From Kineosporia aurantiaca JCM 3230 (GTDB taxonomy: Bacteria > Actinomycetota > Actinomycetes > Actinomycetales > Kineosporiaceae): a stretch of 64,000 bases of DNA. Every line of letters begins with the position of its first letter. Position 1 is the stretch's first letter. Below are positions 50,674 to 59,589 of this stretch, one piece after another. Under the pieces are notes generated by a model. That model did no database searches, was not told the DNA's origin, and worked only from the letters and a program-made list of their open reading frames with translations. The translations under genes were made by a program, and so were the position numbers. The stretch covers positions 62,001-126,000 of the forward strand of contig JODP01000013.1 of NCBI GenBank assembly GCA_000719025.1. Direction: 5' to 3'.

Positions 50674-50979
50674 CTAGTCCTCGTCCGAGACGTCCTCGCC
50701 GGGCCACTCACCGGGCCACTCACCGGTCATCCGCTCGAACGCCACCGCCCCGCCGCGGTCCACCGCGGCCTTGACCGCGGCGAAGATCGCGCCCTGGATG
50801 GTGGCCGCCAGAAGCATCTCGCCCCAGCCGTACCGGCGGTCGCTGGCCTCGGGCGCGTCCTCGGAGTCGGAGACCCGCTTCCAGACCTGCTTGAACACGA
50901 TCCCGGCAACCAGGCCGGCGCCCACGCTGCCGGCCAGGCCGAAGGGCTTGTACAGAATCCGCGCCGACGTGTTCGCCAT
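50674..50979 (-). CDS. DUF4235 small membrane protein
   Basis: 101 aa. RILYKPFGLAGSVGAGLVAGIVFKQVWKRVS and YGWGEMLLAATIQGAIFAAVKAAVDRGGAVAFERMTG are the DUF4235 hallmarks, with two membrane-associating helices. The C-terminus repeats GEWPGEWPGED. Family is largely actinobacterial and of unknown function. GAGGAGGACTGCG before the ATG gives a good ribosome binding site. 50980-51193 contains the divergent promoters of this gene and the next; no clear hexamers. Confidence 0.88.
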   Translation of the reverse strand: MANTSARILYKPFGLAGSVGAGLVAGIVFKQVWKRVSDSEDAPEASDRRYGWGEMLLAATIQGAIFAAVKAAVDRGGAVAFERMTGEWPGEWPGEDVSDED

Positions 50980-51193
50980 CGCAGTCCTCCTCGCAGGTCA
51001 GGTGCATTGTTCAGCACGTCTACGGTGGCCCGCCGGCGAGGATCGGCAACTGCAGAGGGCCAGCTTTGTCCGCACGGTGAGACACCCCGGTAATTGATGT
51101 AACGCTCACTCAACCGGTGCCGTTAGATAGTGCGTGGGCTGCAGGGCGGCAGTCCCCGTTCTCTGTTCGTTCACACTCAGTCTTGAGGTTTCT

Positions 51194-52459
51194 GTGCTCG
51201 CCCCTGTTCGCCGGCAGCTTCCGCTGGCGCTGGTTTTCCTCTGTGTCGGTCTCGCCTCGGCGATGGCCATCCCCTTCCTCACCCTCTTCCTCACCGATGC
51301 CGTGCACGCGAGTCCGCTGCAGGTCACGGCCTTCCTGATCGCCGCTCCCCTGTCCGGCGTCAGCGTCTCGCTGACCATGGCCCGCTGGTCGGACCGGCTG
51401 CCCTCACGGCGCGGCCTGATCATTACCACCGCCCTGATCGGGGCGGGCGGGGCCCTGGTCACCGCCACCGTCCGGGACTACTGGGTCCTCCTGGTCCTGA
51501 CCGTCACCGCCACCGCGGCCGCCAGTGCGCTGGTGCCCCAGGTGTTCGCGCACGCCCGGGTCAGCCTGCAGGGCTCCCCGCAGGCCGTGATGACGATGAG
51601 CGCCCTGCGCACCGTGCTCTCGCTCTCCTGGGTGGGTGGCCCGTTCCTGGCGACGGTGCTGCTGAACGCGGGCGATTTCGTCCTGGTCTACGGCTTTGCG
51701 GCGACGATGTACCTGATCGCCGCCTTCGTGGCCTGGCGAATGCTCCCCGCCAAGGCGAACTTCCGGGCGTCCGTAAGCAGTGAACCGACCCCCGACGGAC
51801 TCACCGAGATCGCCGGACCGGACGAGAGCCGCCGGGTGATCGTCCTCACCATGGCCGCGTTCGTCCTGCTTCAGTGCACCGGAAGCCTTTCCTTGCAGTC
51901 GCTCCCGTTGTTCCTGAAGACGGAGGTGCACGCCGGCCTGGGCGACGCGGGGCTGATCCTCGGCCTGTGCGCCGGCCTGGAGATCCCGCTGATGCTGGGC
52001 TTCAGCCTGCTCGCCGCCCGTTACCGGCTGCGCCTGGTGATGCTGGCCGGACCGCTGCTGGCGGTGGCCTACACCCTGGTTGTGGCGACGGCCCATGGCA
52101 CCGCCCAGGTGACGGCGGCGCAGCTGCTGAACGCCTCGTCCATCGCCCTGATGCAGGGCCTCGGCATCAGCTACGTGCAGGACCTGGTGCCCAGCCGCCC
52201 CGGCCACGCCTCCACGCTGTTCATCAGCGCGGGTCCGATCGGCGCGATGCTGGCCGGCCCGATCCTCGGCGCCGCCCAGTCGTTCGGGTACCGCGAGTCG
52301 TACCTGATCGGGGCCGGCCTGGCCACGGTCGCGTTCGTGCTGTTCCTGGCCGCCCGGCCGACTCTCAAGGGCGCCCGGATCGTGCGCACCACCCGTACCG
52401 ATCGCCGGCCCGCCCTGCCGGCCCAGCGCGAGGAGCAGGCCAGCCCGGCCCGCGTCTGA
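51194..52459 (+). CDS. MFS sugar-efflux-like transporter
   Basis: 421 aa from GTG 51194 (TTGAGG 5 nt upstream; 20 more residues would be possible from an ATG at 51134 but lack hydrophobic logic). LPLALVFLCVGLASAMAIPFLTLFLTDAVHASPLQVTAFLIAAPLSGVSVSLTMARWSDRLPSRRG resembles SetA/SetB sugar efflux proteins. About 12 membrane segments. The charged tail (TTRTDRRPALPAQREEQ) is cytoplasmic. A hairpin terminator follows directly. Confidence 0.87.
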   Translation: MLAPVRRQLPLALVFLCVGLASAMAIPFLTLFLTDAVHASPLQVTAFLIAAPLSGVSVSLTMARWSDRLPSRRGLIITTALIGAGGALVTATVRDYWVLLVLTVTATAAASALVPQVFAHARVSLQGSPQAVMTMSALRTVLSLSWVGGPFLATVLLNAGDFVLVYGFAATMYLIAAFVAWRMLPAKANFRASVSSEPTPDGLTEIAGPDESRRVIVLTMAAFVLLQCTGSLSLQSLPLFLKTEVHAGLGDAGLILGLCAGLEIPLMLGFSLLAARYRLRLVMLAGPLLAVAYTLVVATAHGTAQVTAAQLLNASSIALMQGLGISYVQDLVPSRPGHASTLFISAGPIGAMLAGPILGAAQSFGYRESYLIGAGLATVAFVLFLAARPTLKGARIVRTTRTDRRPALPAQREEQASPARV

Positions 52460-52470
52460 CGCACAGCTGA

Positions 52471-52506
52471 AGAAGGGGCGGTCTCCATCCGGAGGCCGCC
52501 CCTTCT
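52471..52506 (+). terminator. Hairpin terminator after the MFS gene
   Basis: AGAAGGGGCGG pairs with CCGCCCCTTCT, extended by CTCC/GGAG inside, loop ATCC. It starts 12 nt after the stop. Downstream bases (CCAATTT) include a short T-run. The rest of 52507-52678 holds the sulfatase promoter region with no motif I can name. Confidence 0.8.
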
Positions 52507-52678
52507 CCAATTTCCGGCCGGCCCTGGTCGGGCCACCGCTCGCATAGCCGGGAACTCTGGGAATCATCGCAAACCGCGATGCCTTGCCGGAGTGGCGTAC
52601 ATTGTCCCGCGAGGTCCTCCGTGTCAACCTGAGAAACGTTGAACGGTAGGCTGAATCACCATACGCAAGAAGGGGCCC

Positions 52679-55027
52679 ATGGCGGATTTCGAGGCCGGGC
52701 GGCACGTCCTGCCGGCACCTGAGCTCAGGCAGCCCGTGGTCACCGCGGTCGGCATCCACGACCAGCACGCCCCGTTCCGGCCGATCGCCCCGATCAGCCC
52801 GCCCCCGGCGGCGCCCAACGTGGTCATCGTGGTGCTGGACGATCTGGGCTTCGGCTCCTCCAGCGCCTTCGGCGGCCCGTGCCGGATGCCCACGGCCGAG
52901 CTGCTGGCCGGGCAGGGTCTGCGGTACAACCGGTTTCACGTCAACGCCCTGTGCTCCCCAACCCGGCAGTCGCTGCTCACCGGCCGCAATTGTCACTCCG
53001 TGGGTATGGGCGGTACCACTGAGATGGCCACCGCCGCCCCGGGGTACAGCGGTTTCCGCCCGGCCAGCGCCGCCACGCTCGCCCAGATCCTGCAGGGCAA
53101 CGGGTACAGCACGGCCGCCTTCGGCAAGTGGCACCAGACTCCCCCGCGCGAGATCAGCGCGGTCGGGCCGTTCGACCGCTGGCCCACCGGCGAGGGCTTC
53201 GACACCTTCTACGGGTTCATGGGCGCCCAGATGAACCACTGGTACCCGCAGCTCTTCCGGGGCACCACGCCGTTCGAGCCGGTCCGCCGCCCGGAGGACG
53301 GGTACCACCTGTCCGAGGATCTGGCCGAGCAGAGCATCGACTGGATCCGCACCCAGCGAGCGCTCACCCCCGACCGGCCGTTCTTCACCTACCTCGCCTT
53401 CGGCGCCTCGCACTCGCCGCTGCACGTGGCTCCGGAGTGGTCGAAGAAGTATGAAGGACGCTTCGACGCGGGTTGGGATGTGGAGCGCGAGCGCATCCTG
53501 GCCGAGCAGAAGCAGCTCGGGGTGGTTCCGCCCGACGCGGTGCTGGCGCCCTGGGCCGACGGGCTGCCGCACTGGGACGAGCTGAGCGAGAACCAGCGCC
53601 GGCTCTCGGCCCGCTTCATGGAGACGTTCGCCGGGTTCACCGAGCACGCCGATGCCCAGGTCGGGCGGGTGGTCGAGGCGCTGCGCGAGCTCGGCGAGCT
53701 GGACCGCACAATCTTCGTCTACCTGCTCGGTGACAACGGGGCCTCCGGCGAGGGCGGGGTGGACGGAACGCTCAACGAGCACCGGCTGGGGCACGGCATC
53801 GCCGACGATCCGGACCAGATGATCGAGCAGATCGACCTTCTCGGTACGCCGGACAGTTACGCGATCGGCCCGGCCGGCTGGGCCATGGCCCTGAACACGC
53901 CCTACCAATGGACGAAGCAGGTGGCTTCGCACTTCGGGGGCACCCGGGACGGTCTGGTGATCCACTGGCCGGAGGGAATCGCCGATGCCGGTGGCGTGCG
54001 TCCCCAATTCCACCACGTGATCGACCTGCTGCCGACCATTCTCGACTGCGTCGGGGTGCCGGCCCCGGCCCTGGTGAACGGGGTTCAGCAGCAGCCGATC
54101 GAGGGCACCAGCATGCGCTACACCTTCGCGGACCCGGCGGCGCCCGACCGGCGCACCACCCAGTATTTCGAAATGTGCGGTAACCGGGGCATTTACCACG
54201 AGGGCTGGATGGCGGTGACCCGGCACGGCATTCCCTGGCAGATGATCCCGGATCCGGAGCGCGGTTTCGACCACGACGTCTGGGAACTGTACGACCTCAC
54301 CGTGGACTGGACCCAGGCCAACGACCTGGCCGCCGCCCATCCCGCGAAACTGCGCAAGCTGCAGGACCTTTTCCTGGTCGAGGCGGCGAAACACCAGGTC
54401 TTCCCGCTGGACGACCGGGTGACCGAGCGCGAGAACCCGACCGTGGCCGGGCGGATCGACCTGCTGGCCGGGCGGCGTTCGATCACCTACCACGGCGGAA
54501 TGCGGCGGCTCACCGAAGAGACCACGCCGAATGTGAAGAACCGCTCGCACTCGATCACGGCCTCTCTGGAGGTCCCCGAATCGGCGAACGGCGTGGTGAT
54601 CGCTCAGGGTGGCAGTTTCGGCGGGTGGTGCGTTTACCTGCTGGATGGTCGGCCCACCTATCACTACAACTACTTCGGGCTGCAGCGGTTCCAGGTTCGG
54701 GCCGAGAGTCCTTTGTCCGTAGGCAGACATGAGGTGCGCGTCGAGTTCACCTACGACGGTGAGGGTGCCGGGCTCGGGGGTTCGGTGGACGTTTTCGTGG
54801 ACGGAGTCTGTGACGGCAAGGGACGCGTCGGGGCGACCATTCCGTACTACTTCTCGTTCGACGAAACCCTCAATGTAGGGGTGGATTTGGGGACGCCGGT
54901 CAGCCCGGAGTATCCGCGCCTGGACAATGCGCTGACCGGGTTGGTGCACGAGGTCCGGATCGACCTGGGCGAGGATCAGAGCGGGCAGAGCAGCGGGGCC
55001 TATCAGCGGGTTCTGGGGGCCCAGTAG
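52679..55027 (+). CDS. Arylsulfatase (type I, formylglycine-dependent)
   Basis: 782 aa, AAGAAGGGG upstream of the ATG. PNVVIVVLDDLGFGSSSAFGG gives the first metal Asp pair; Cys92 in CSPTRQSLLTGR is the C-x-P-x-R site converted to formylglycine; FGKWHQTPPRE and LLGDNGASGEGG supply other active-site residues. Residues 560-782 (ERENPTVAGRIDLLAGRRSITYHGGMRRL onwards) form a C-terminal beta-rich module of large actinobacterial arylsulfatases. No signal peptide, so cytoplasmic. The maturase that makes formylglycine is not in the window. Ends 25 nt inside the convergent lipoprotein gene. Confidence 0.92.
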   Translation: MADFEAGRHVLPAPELRQPVVTAVGIHDQHAPFRPIAPISPPPAAPNVVIVVLDDLGFGSSSAFGGPCRMPTAELLAGQGLRYNRFHVNALCSPTRQSLLTGRNCHSVGMGGTTEMATAAPGYSGFRPASAATLAQILQGNGYSTAAFGKWHQTPPREISAVGPFDRWPTGEGFDTFYGFMGAQMNHWYPQLFRGTTPFEPVRRPEDGYHLSEDLAEQSIDWIRTQRALTPDRPFFTYLAFGASHSPLHVAPEWSKKYEGRFDAGWDVERERILAEQKQLGVVPPDAVLAPWADGLPHWDELSENQRRLSARFMETFAGFTEHADAQVGRVVEALRELGELDRTIFVYLLGDNGASGEGGVDGTLNEHRLGHGIADDPDQMIEQIDLLGTPDSYAIGPAGWAMALNTPYQWTKQVASHFGGTRDGLVIHWPEGIADAGGVRPQFHHVIDLLPTILDCVGVPAPALVNGVQQQPIEGTSMRYTFADPAAPDRRTTQYFEMCGNRGIYHEGWMAVTRHGIPWQMIPDPERGFDHDVWELYDLTVDWTQANDLAAAHPAKLRKLQDLFLVEAAKHQVFPLDDRVTERENPTVAGRIDLLAGRRSITYHGGMRRLTEETTPNVKNRSHSITASLEVPESANGVVIAQGGSFGGWCVYLLDGRPTYHYNYFGLQRFQVRAESPLSVGRHEVRVEFTYDGEGAGLGGSVDVFVDGVCDGKGRVGATIPYYFSFDETLNVGVDLGTPVSPEYPRLDNALTGLVHEVRIDLGEDQSGQSSGAYQRVLGAQ

Positions 55028-55932
55028 TTCGTCCCGTCGTTGAACTGGTTCGGGCCGGCCAGGAAGGGCTGCAATGCTTTTCGGGTCAGACCGTGCACGT
55101 CGGTTCCGTCGTCCAGCCCGGGTACGAAGCATCCGCTGTACCGGAGGGCGATGGTTCCGGCGTCGAACTTCAGCAGGATCTGGTCGAAGAGAGAAACCAG
55201 GCGGGCCACGCAATCGGCCGCGGGCGGATTGGGCCCGTAACCGAGGATCTTGGTTTGCTGGACCGCCGCCAAGGCGTTCGCAGCCGCATTCCCGGTCAAC
55301 CGGGTCGACGAGCGGAGTTCGGCGTTCACATAGCGGCAGGCCGAAATCCCCTTGCTTACCTCGAGAGTGCTGATTTTCGGCCCCTTCGGACGCCATTGCG
55401 GACGTCCGGCGAAGGGCGGGGCCACCGGGCATCCGTTGTGATCGGTGTCGATGAGCCGGATGCTGTCCAGGATCTGATGGCGAAGCTTGGGCGTGGCCTG
55501 CACGGAGATCTTCACGCTTCCGGCTCGGGCAATGGACCGATCTCGGTCAAGGCTGATCCTCGCCACCTGGTTCGTCGTCTTCTGCGCGGGCTCAAACCAG
55601 ACGAACTGTCCTCCCCTGCCGGTCTCGCTATCTCTAGCGTCTTCCACGCACGGCGCGTTTCCGGTGACCTCGGACCGCCCGACCACAGGTCCCTCATACG
55701 GAGGATGACACCACGGTGTTCCCGCCGTCCCGTAACCCCACTGCTCCGGAACTGCCAGCTGCACATCCTGATACGACTCCCAGCGCCACCCCTCAGGAGG
55801 ATCATTCGGGCCGCGGGTGGACGCACCGCTCATCGCCGGCTGATCCTGCATCGACGTGGCGGAGCACCCTGTCTGTAGGAAGACTGCACAGACCAGCAGT
55901 ACCAGGCCCTTTGCTCTCACCCCCTTGACCAT
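55003..55932 (-). CDS. Putative lipoprotein of unknown function
   Basis: 309 aa from ATG 55932. Signal VKGVRAKGLVLLVCAVFLQTGC ends in a cysteine preceded by LQTG, an acceptable but not ideal lipobox, so lipid anchoring at Cys22 or so is likely. The mature protein has six or more Cys (WCHPPYEG, APCVEDARD, NGCPVAPPF, ISACRYVNAEL, DCVARL, SGCFVPG) pointing to disulfides. No known domain recognised. GC content is slightly lower than its surroundings. Confidence 0.75.
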   Translation of the reverse strand: MVKGVRAKGLVLLVCAVFLQTGCSATSMQDQPAMSGASTRGPNDPPEGWRWESYQDVQLAVPEQWGYGTAGTPWCHPPYEGPVVGRSEVTGNAPCVEDARDSETGRGGQFVWFEPAQKTTNQVARISLDRDRSIARAGSVKISVQATPKLRHQILDSIRLIDTDHNGCPVAPPFAGRPQWRPKGPKISTLEVSKGISACRYVNAELRSSTRLTGNAAANALAAVQQTKILGYGPNPPAADCVARLVSLFDQILLKFDAGTIALRYSGCFVPGLDDGTDVHGLTRKALQPFLAGPNQFNDGTNYWAPRTR

Positions 55933-56045
55933 GGCCCTCCCATGCTCCGGAAGCGAGCACGGCTCCCTCCTCCGGCGCCGAATCAGCAGTTCGGCCGAGC
56001 CGGCCCTTTCGGCTACCCGGCCCCCTTTGGCCAAGAATTCCGGTC

Positions 56046-56300
56046 ATGAGTTCAATCCTGGCCCTGCTCGGCGTCGTGCTGGCCGTGCACGCGGCCTGGG
56101 TTTTGGTGCGGAACCCGAAGGAATGGCCGATGCCCCGCCGCAACGCCTACGCCGCCTGCGTCCTGATCGCGGCTGCGGGGGCAAGCATCTGGGGCTGGGG
56201 TTGGGGCAATGGCTCGACCTCGGTGACCGCATTGCTCGGGGTAGTGCTGACGGTGCTGGGCTGCTTGGGGGCAAGCTTCGTGGGGCGGCGACGGGACTGA
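56046..56300 (+). CDS. Small hypothetical membrane protein
   Basis: 84 aa with three hydrophobic stretches: LALLGVVLAVHAAWVLV, AYAACVLIAAAGASIWGWGWG and SVTALLGVVLTVLGCLGASFV, ending in RRRD (positive inside). No family recognised. Ribosome binding site is weak (CCAAGAATTCC), which lowers confidence, but hydrophobic periodicity and codon bias support it. It lies between the lipoprotein gene (divergent) and the MerR-controlled promoter. Confidence 0.6.
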   Translation: MSSILALLGVVLAVHAAWVLVRNPKEWPMPRRNAYAACVLIAAAGASIWGWGWGNGSTSVTALLGVVLTVLGCLGASFVGRRRD

Positions 56301-56314
56301 ACCGTGCCCTTCGG

Positions 56315-56346
56315 TTTGCGCTGGAGTCCACTCCAGTTCGTAGCGT
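56315..56346 (+). promoter_or_regulatory. MerR-type promoter with 20-bp spacer
   Basis: TTTGCG (56315-56320) as -35 and TAGCGT (56341-56346) as -10 are 20 bp apart, the elongated spacing typical of MerR-activated promoters. The spacer holds the dyad CTGGAGT-CC-ACTCCAG (56321-56336). A start point about 7 nt after the -10 would fall at the ATG at 56354, giving a leaderless mRNA. The MerR-family gene lies just downstream of the controlled enzyme. Confidence 0.85.
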
Positions 56347-56353
56347 CATGTTC

Positions 56354-57379
56354 ATGACCACTGGCTACGCCCTCCTTACCCCCGGCAGAAAGCTCGAACC
56401 TTGGACGTTCGAGCGACGCGACCTCCGCCCCGACGATGTCCGCATCCGCATCACCTACTGCGGGGTCTGCCACACCGATCTGCACGCGATCGAGGGCGCT
56501 ACCGAGGTGCCGCTCGTGCCCGGACACGAGTTCGTCGGGGAAGTGCTCGCCGTCGGCCCTGAGGTGACTGCGTTCAAAGTGGGTGACCCGGTGGCGGTGG
56601 GCAACATCGTCGACTCGTGCGGCAAGTGCGTCGCCTGCCTGGACGGGGAGGAGACGTACTGCCTGGAGTTTCCGACGCTGACCTACGGCGGGGTGGACCG
56701 CCACGACGGCACCCCCCGCTACGGCGCGTACTCGCACGAGATGGTGGTGCGCGATCACTTCGTTTATCCGCTGCCCGAGAGCTTGGATCCGGCCGGGGTA
56801 GCACCACTGATGTGCGCGGGGATCACGGTCTGGCAGCCCTTGCACCGGCTCGGTGTTACCTCAGGAACCCGCGTGGGCGTGGTGGGGCTGGGTGGGCTTG
56901 GGCATCTGGCGGTGAAGTTCGCCAAGGCACTCGGGGCTTCGGTGGCGGTGTTCACCACCTCCCCCGCGAAGCGTGACGACGCACTGGCGCTGGGTGCTGA
57001 CGAGGTGGTGGTCTCGACCTCGCCGGATGAGATGAACGCTCATGCCCTGGCTTTTGACGTCATCATCGACACCGCCTCGGGCGAGCACGACATCAGCCCC
57101 TACGTGCTCACCCTCGACTTCGACGGCACCATCTGCATGATCGGCATCCCGCCCCGGTACGAGGTGGACTCCATGGCCCTGCTGCGAGGGCGGCGCCGAC
57201 TGACCGCCTCGGGTTCGGGGGGCGTGCGGGACACCCGGGAAATGCTCGCCTTTGCGGCCACTCACGGCATTACGGCCGATGTCGAGGTGCTCCCCGCCCC
57301 CCAGGTCCAGGTGGCCCTTGATCGATTGGCGCGCAACGACGTCCGTTGGCGATTCGTTCTCGATTTCGGTTCTGATTGA
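56354..57379 (+). CDS. Zinc-dependent alcohol dehydrogenase (YahK/CAD-like)
   Basis: 341 aa from ATG 56354, chosen because the MerR-type -10 leaves no room for an untranslated leader (ATG 56348 is the alternative). Catalytic zinc site CGVCHTDLHAIEG and GHEFVGEV; structural zinc cysteines in DSCGKCVACLDGEETYC; Rossmann motif GLGGLGHLAVKFAKALGA. The RYGAYSHEMVVRDHFVYPLPE style matches NADPH-dependent aldehyde reductases of the YahK/cinnamyl-alcohol-dehydrogenase branch. With a MerR regulator it probably detoxifies an aldehyde. Its stop is 8 nt before the regulator's ATG. Confidence 0.92.
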   Translation: MTTGYALLTPGRKLEPWTFERRDLRPDDVRIRITYCGVCHTDLHAIEGATEVPLVPGHEFVGEVLAVGPEVTAFKVGDPVAVGNIVDSCGKCVACLDGEETYCLEFPTLTYGGVDRHDGTPRYGAYSHEMVVRDHFVYPLPESLDPAGVAPLMCAGITVWQPLHRLGVTSGTRVGVVGLGGLGHLAVKFAKALGASVAVFTTSPAKRDDALALGADEVVVSTSPDEMNAHALAFDVIIDTASGEHDISPYVLTLDFDGTICMIGIPPRYEVDSMALLRGRRRLTASGSGGVRDTREMLAFAATHGITADVEVLPAPQVQVALDRLARNDVRWRFVLDFGSD

Positions 57380-57387
57380 GGACGCTT

Positions 57388-57867
57388 ATGGTGGCGGATG
57401 TGACCACCGAACCCGCCGCTGTTGGTATCCGCGAGGTCTCCGAGCGCACCGGCATCAGCATCGATGCGCTGCGCTGGTACGAGAAGGAGGGCCTGATCCC
57501 GGACGTCGAGCGGGGCCCGGACGGCCGCCGCCGGTACACCCCGATGATCCTGCGGTGGGTACGGACGGTGCAGGCGCTGCGGCGGACGGGAATGCCGGTG
57601 GCCGAGGTGCGGGAGTTCGTGCACGCCGGGCCGGAACCGCTGGATCGGCACGAGCACCGGCTGGCCCTGCTGGAGCGGCAGTCGGAGGCGGTCGATCAGC
57701 AGTTGGCGCAGCTCCAGGAGGACCGGGCGGTGATCCGGGCCAAGCTGGAGAGCTACCGACGGCTGATCGCGGCCGGGCTGGACTGCGAGGACCCGGCCAG
57801 CGACCGCCTGGCCGAGGAGTCGTTCGCCGAGCGCTACCCGGTGGAACTGTCGAGTCAGCGCCCCTGA
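57388..57867 (+). CDS. MerR-family transcriptional regulator
   Basis: 159 aa from ATG 57388. GIREVSERTGISIDALRWYEKEGLIPDVERGPDGRRRYTPMILRWVRTVQALRRTGMPVAEVREFV is the MerR HTH and wing; a coiled coil follows (DRHEHRLALLERQSEAVDQQLAQLQEDRAVIRAKLESYRRLI). Only one Cys (LDCEDP) is present after the coil, so it is not a classic metal sensor; the YhdM/AdhR-type aldehyde-responsive group fits. Co-transcribed with the dehydrogenase, hence autoregulated from 56315-56346. Confidence 0.92.
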   Translation: MVADVTTEPAAVGIREVSERTGISIDALRWYEKEGLIPDVERGPDGRRRYTPMILRWVRTVQALRRTGMPVAEVREFVHAGPEPLDRHEHRLALLERQSEAVDQQLAQLQEDRAVIRAKLESYRRLIAAGLDCEDPASDRLAEESFAERYPVELSSQRP

Positions 57868-57902
57868 GGCTGCTTCAGGAGACGGTCAGCTTTACAAGAC
57901 GG

Positions 57903-58745
57903 TCAGCGCCCCTGGATGGTGGTTCGCTCGCGGACCCGCCGCGGACCCACGTCCTCGAGCGTCCACCCCTTCGGGTACTGAGTGGTGGGCGCGCCGTAGA
58001 TGAATCCCATGCTGCGCGGACCGGTCAGGCGACGACGCCAGGTCCGAAGCCGGAACAGCGTGGCGACCGTGCCCCGAGCCAGCGGGCCCGGACGTCGCAA
58101 CCCCAGGGCGATGCGGGCCGGCTCCTCGAAGAGCACCGGGGCGAGCGCGAAGGTGGGACGCCGCAACGGGCGCGGGATCTTGGACCCGATCACCCCGCAA
58201 GCCAGCTTCAGCAGCTCCTCCCCCGCATCCGTGCGGCAGAGCATGCGGGCCTCATAGGCGGTGAACCAGGCGTCGAACGTGGCGAAGTCGTGCGGGATGT
58301 CGGTGATGCCCATCCGCGTGCCCAGTTCCGCGTGCCAGTCGATCACCACCTGCTTCTCGGCCTCGGTGATCGGGCGCCAGCCGGCCCGCATGATCATCCG
58401 GATGCTGGTCACCGCGAAAGTGCCGAGCACCCAGATGTAGTCGTCGTTGGTGATCCGCCAGCGCCGGTGCATCTCGTTCAGCCGGGCCACCCCCAGGCGC
58501 CCGACCGGCGACTGTAACCCCGCGTGGATCAGCGCATACATCATCAGCCCGGTGTCGGTCGCCCGCCGCCGGGGCTCGGCCTGCATCTGACCGGTGTGGG
58601 TGAGCAGACCGGCGATCCGGGGCGAGGCGAAGGCCCGGAGGTAGCCGAGACGATGGGCCAGCTGGGTCTCGAAGGCGAACGTGGACAGGGCCAGTTCCCG
58701 GTACTGCTGATCGAGCAGCCTGAGCCGTTCCGCTACGTTGGCCAT
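57903..58745 (-). CDS. MpaB/DUF2236-family oxygenase-like protein
   Basis: 280 aa. All-helical DUF2236 pattern: ELALSTFAFETQLAHRLGYLRAFASPRIAGLLTHTGQM, ATDTGLMMYALIHAG, LNEMHRRWRITNDDYIWVLGTFAVTSIRM and PHDFATFDAWFTAYEARML, with the conserved His/Arg/Asp residues around NEMHRRW that bind haem in latex-clearing protein relatives. Substrate unknown. Convergent with the MerR gene. Confidence 0.85.
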   Translation of the reverse strand: MANVAERLRLLDQQYRELALSTFAFETQLAHRLGYLRAFASPRIAGLLTHTGQMQAEPRRRATDTGLMMYALIHAGLQSPVGRLGVARLNEMHRRWRITNDDYIWVLGTFAVTSIRMIMRAGWRPITEAEKQVVIDWHAELGTRMGITDIPHDFATFDAWFTAYEARMLCRTDAGEELLKLACGVIGSKIPRPLRRPTFALAPVLFEEPARIALGLRRPGPLARGTVATLFRLRTWRRRLTGPRSMGFIYGAPTTQYPKGWTLEDVGPRRVRERTTIQGR

Positions 58746-58804
58746 TGGGGCAATGTAGACCGAAACCCACCAGTAGCGCGCAAAAGCCCGAATTGTGGAC
58801 GGGA

Positions 58805-58896
58805 CTATGTCAGGGCTATGTCAGTTCGCCGGTGGTACCGGGTGTGACCTGCCCTGACGCCTGGGCGTATTCAGGGTGTATCCACTGCGTATTCAG
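58805..58896. repeat. Two pairs of short direct repeats upstream of the GNAT gene
   Basis: CTATGTCAG occurs at 58805-58813 and 58816-58824 (11 bp apart, one helical turn) and GCGTATTCAG at 58865-58874 and 58887-58896 (22 bp, two turns). They lie in the 167-bp divergent gap between the MpaB-like and GNAT genes. The helical phasing fits regulator half-sites; no dedicated regulator is adjacent. Confidence 0.55.
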
Positions 58897-58912
58897 AGGG
58901 AGACTGTACGGC

Positions 58913-59479
58913 ATGACCCAGGCGACGCTGTCCACCCAGCGACTCCAGCTGCGGCCCCTGGCCCCCGAGCACCTGGAACTGGAGGTCGAACTGGACTCGG
59001 ACCCGCAGGTCATGCGCTATCTGTTCGCGGGCCGGCCGAGGCCGCTCGAGGACATCGTCCGGGCCCACCAGCGCCGGCTGGCGACCGCGAAAAACCATCC
59101 CGGCTTCGGCTTCTGGTCAGGTTTTGTGCACGGGACGTTCGTGGGCTGGTGGCTGCTGGACGCCGAGTTCGACGACGGCCTACCCCGCCCGGGCGAGGCC
59201 GAGATCGGCTATCGCCTGCTTCCCGGATTCTGGCGGCAGGGTTTCGCCAGCGAGGGCGCGGCCGAACTCCTGCGCCACGCCTTCACCGACCTGTCGGTGC
59301 ACCGGGTGTTCGGGCAGACCATGGCCGTGAACGAAGGCTCTCGGGCCACCATGTCCCGGATCGGCCTGCGCTATGTGCGGACGTTCCATCAGGAGTGGGT
59401 CGTGCCCATTTCGGGGCATGAGCTTGGCGAGGTGGAATACGCCATCACCCGGGACGAGTGGCTGGCCAACTTCTCCTGA
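58913..59479 (+). CDS. GNAT N-acetyltransferase (RimJ/RimL type)
   Basis: 188 aa from ATG 58913. LSTQRLQLRPLAPEHLELEVELDSDPQVMRYLF is the family N-terminus; acetyl-CoA loop is GYRLLPGFWRQGFASEGAAELLRHAF; VHRVFGQTMAVNEGSRATMSRIGLRYVRTF completes the fold. Could acetylate a small amine or protein N-terminus. GGGAG is 11-15 nt upstream. Confidence 0.88.
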   Translation: MTQATLSTQRLQLRPLAPEHLELEVELDSDPQVMRYLFAGRPRPLEDIVRAHQRRLATAKNHPGFGFWSGFVHGTFVGWWLLDAEFDDGLPRPGEAEIGYRLLPGFWRQGFASEGAAELLRHAFTDLSVHRVFGQTMAVNEGSRATMSRIGLRYVRTFHQEWVVPISGHELGEVEYAITRDEWLANFS

Positions 59480-59589
59480 ACTACGCGGCCCCCTGCGCTG
59501 CGCTCGCCCTGGCGCCGTCCTCTTTCTGTTCTCCTTCCGCCCCGGGCCCCGTTCCTCACCCCCGCAGACGCCGGGCCTCCTTTCTCTTC

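Noticed and set aside
51404..55432. Very long minus-strand open frame over the MFS and sulfatase genes
   Set aside because: Covers two clear plus-strand genes with family motifs; composition is typical of antisense codon bias.
52679..55932. Polysaccharide-sulfate utilisation cluster around the arylsulfatase
   Set aside because: Adjacent genes (MFS sugar-efflux-like, lipoprotein) are transcribed as separate units and no maturase, permease or glycosidase is linked.
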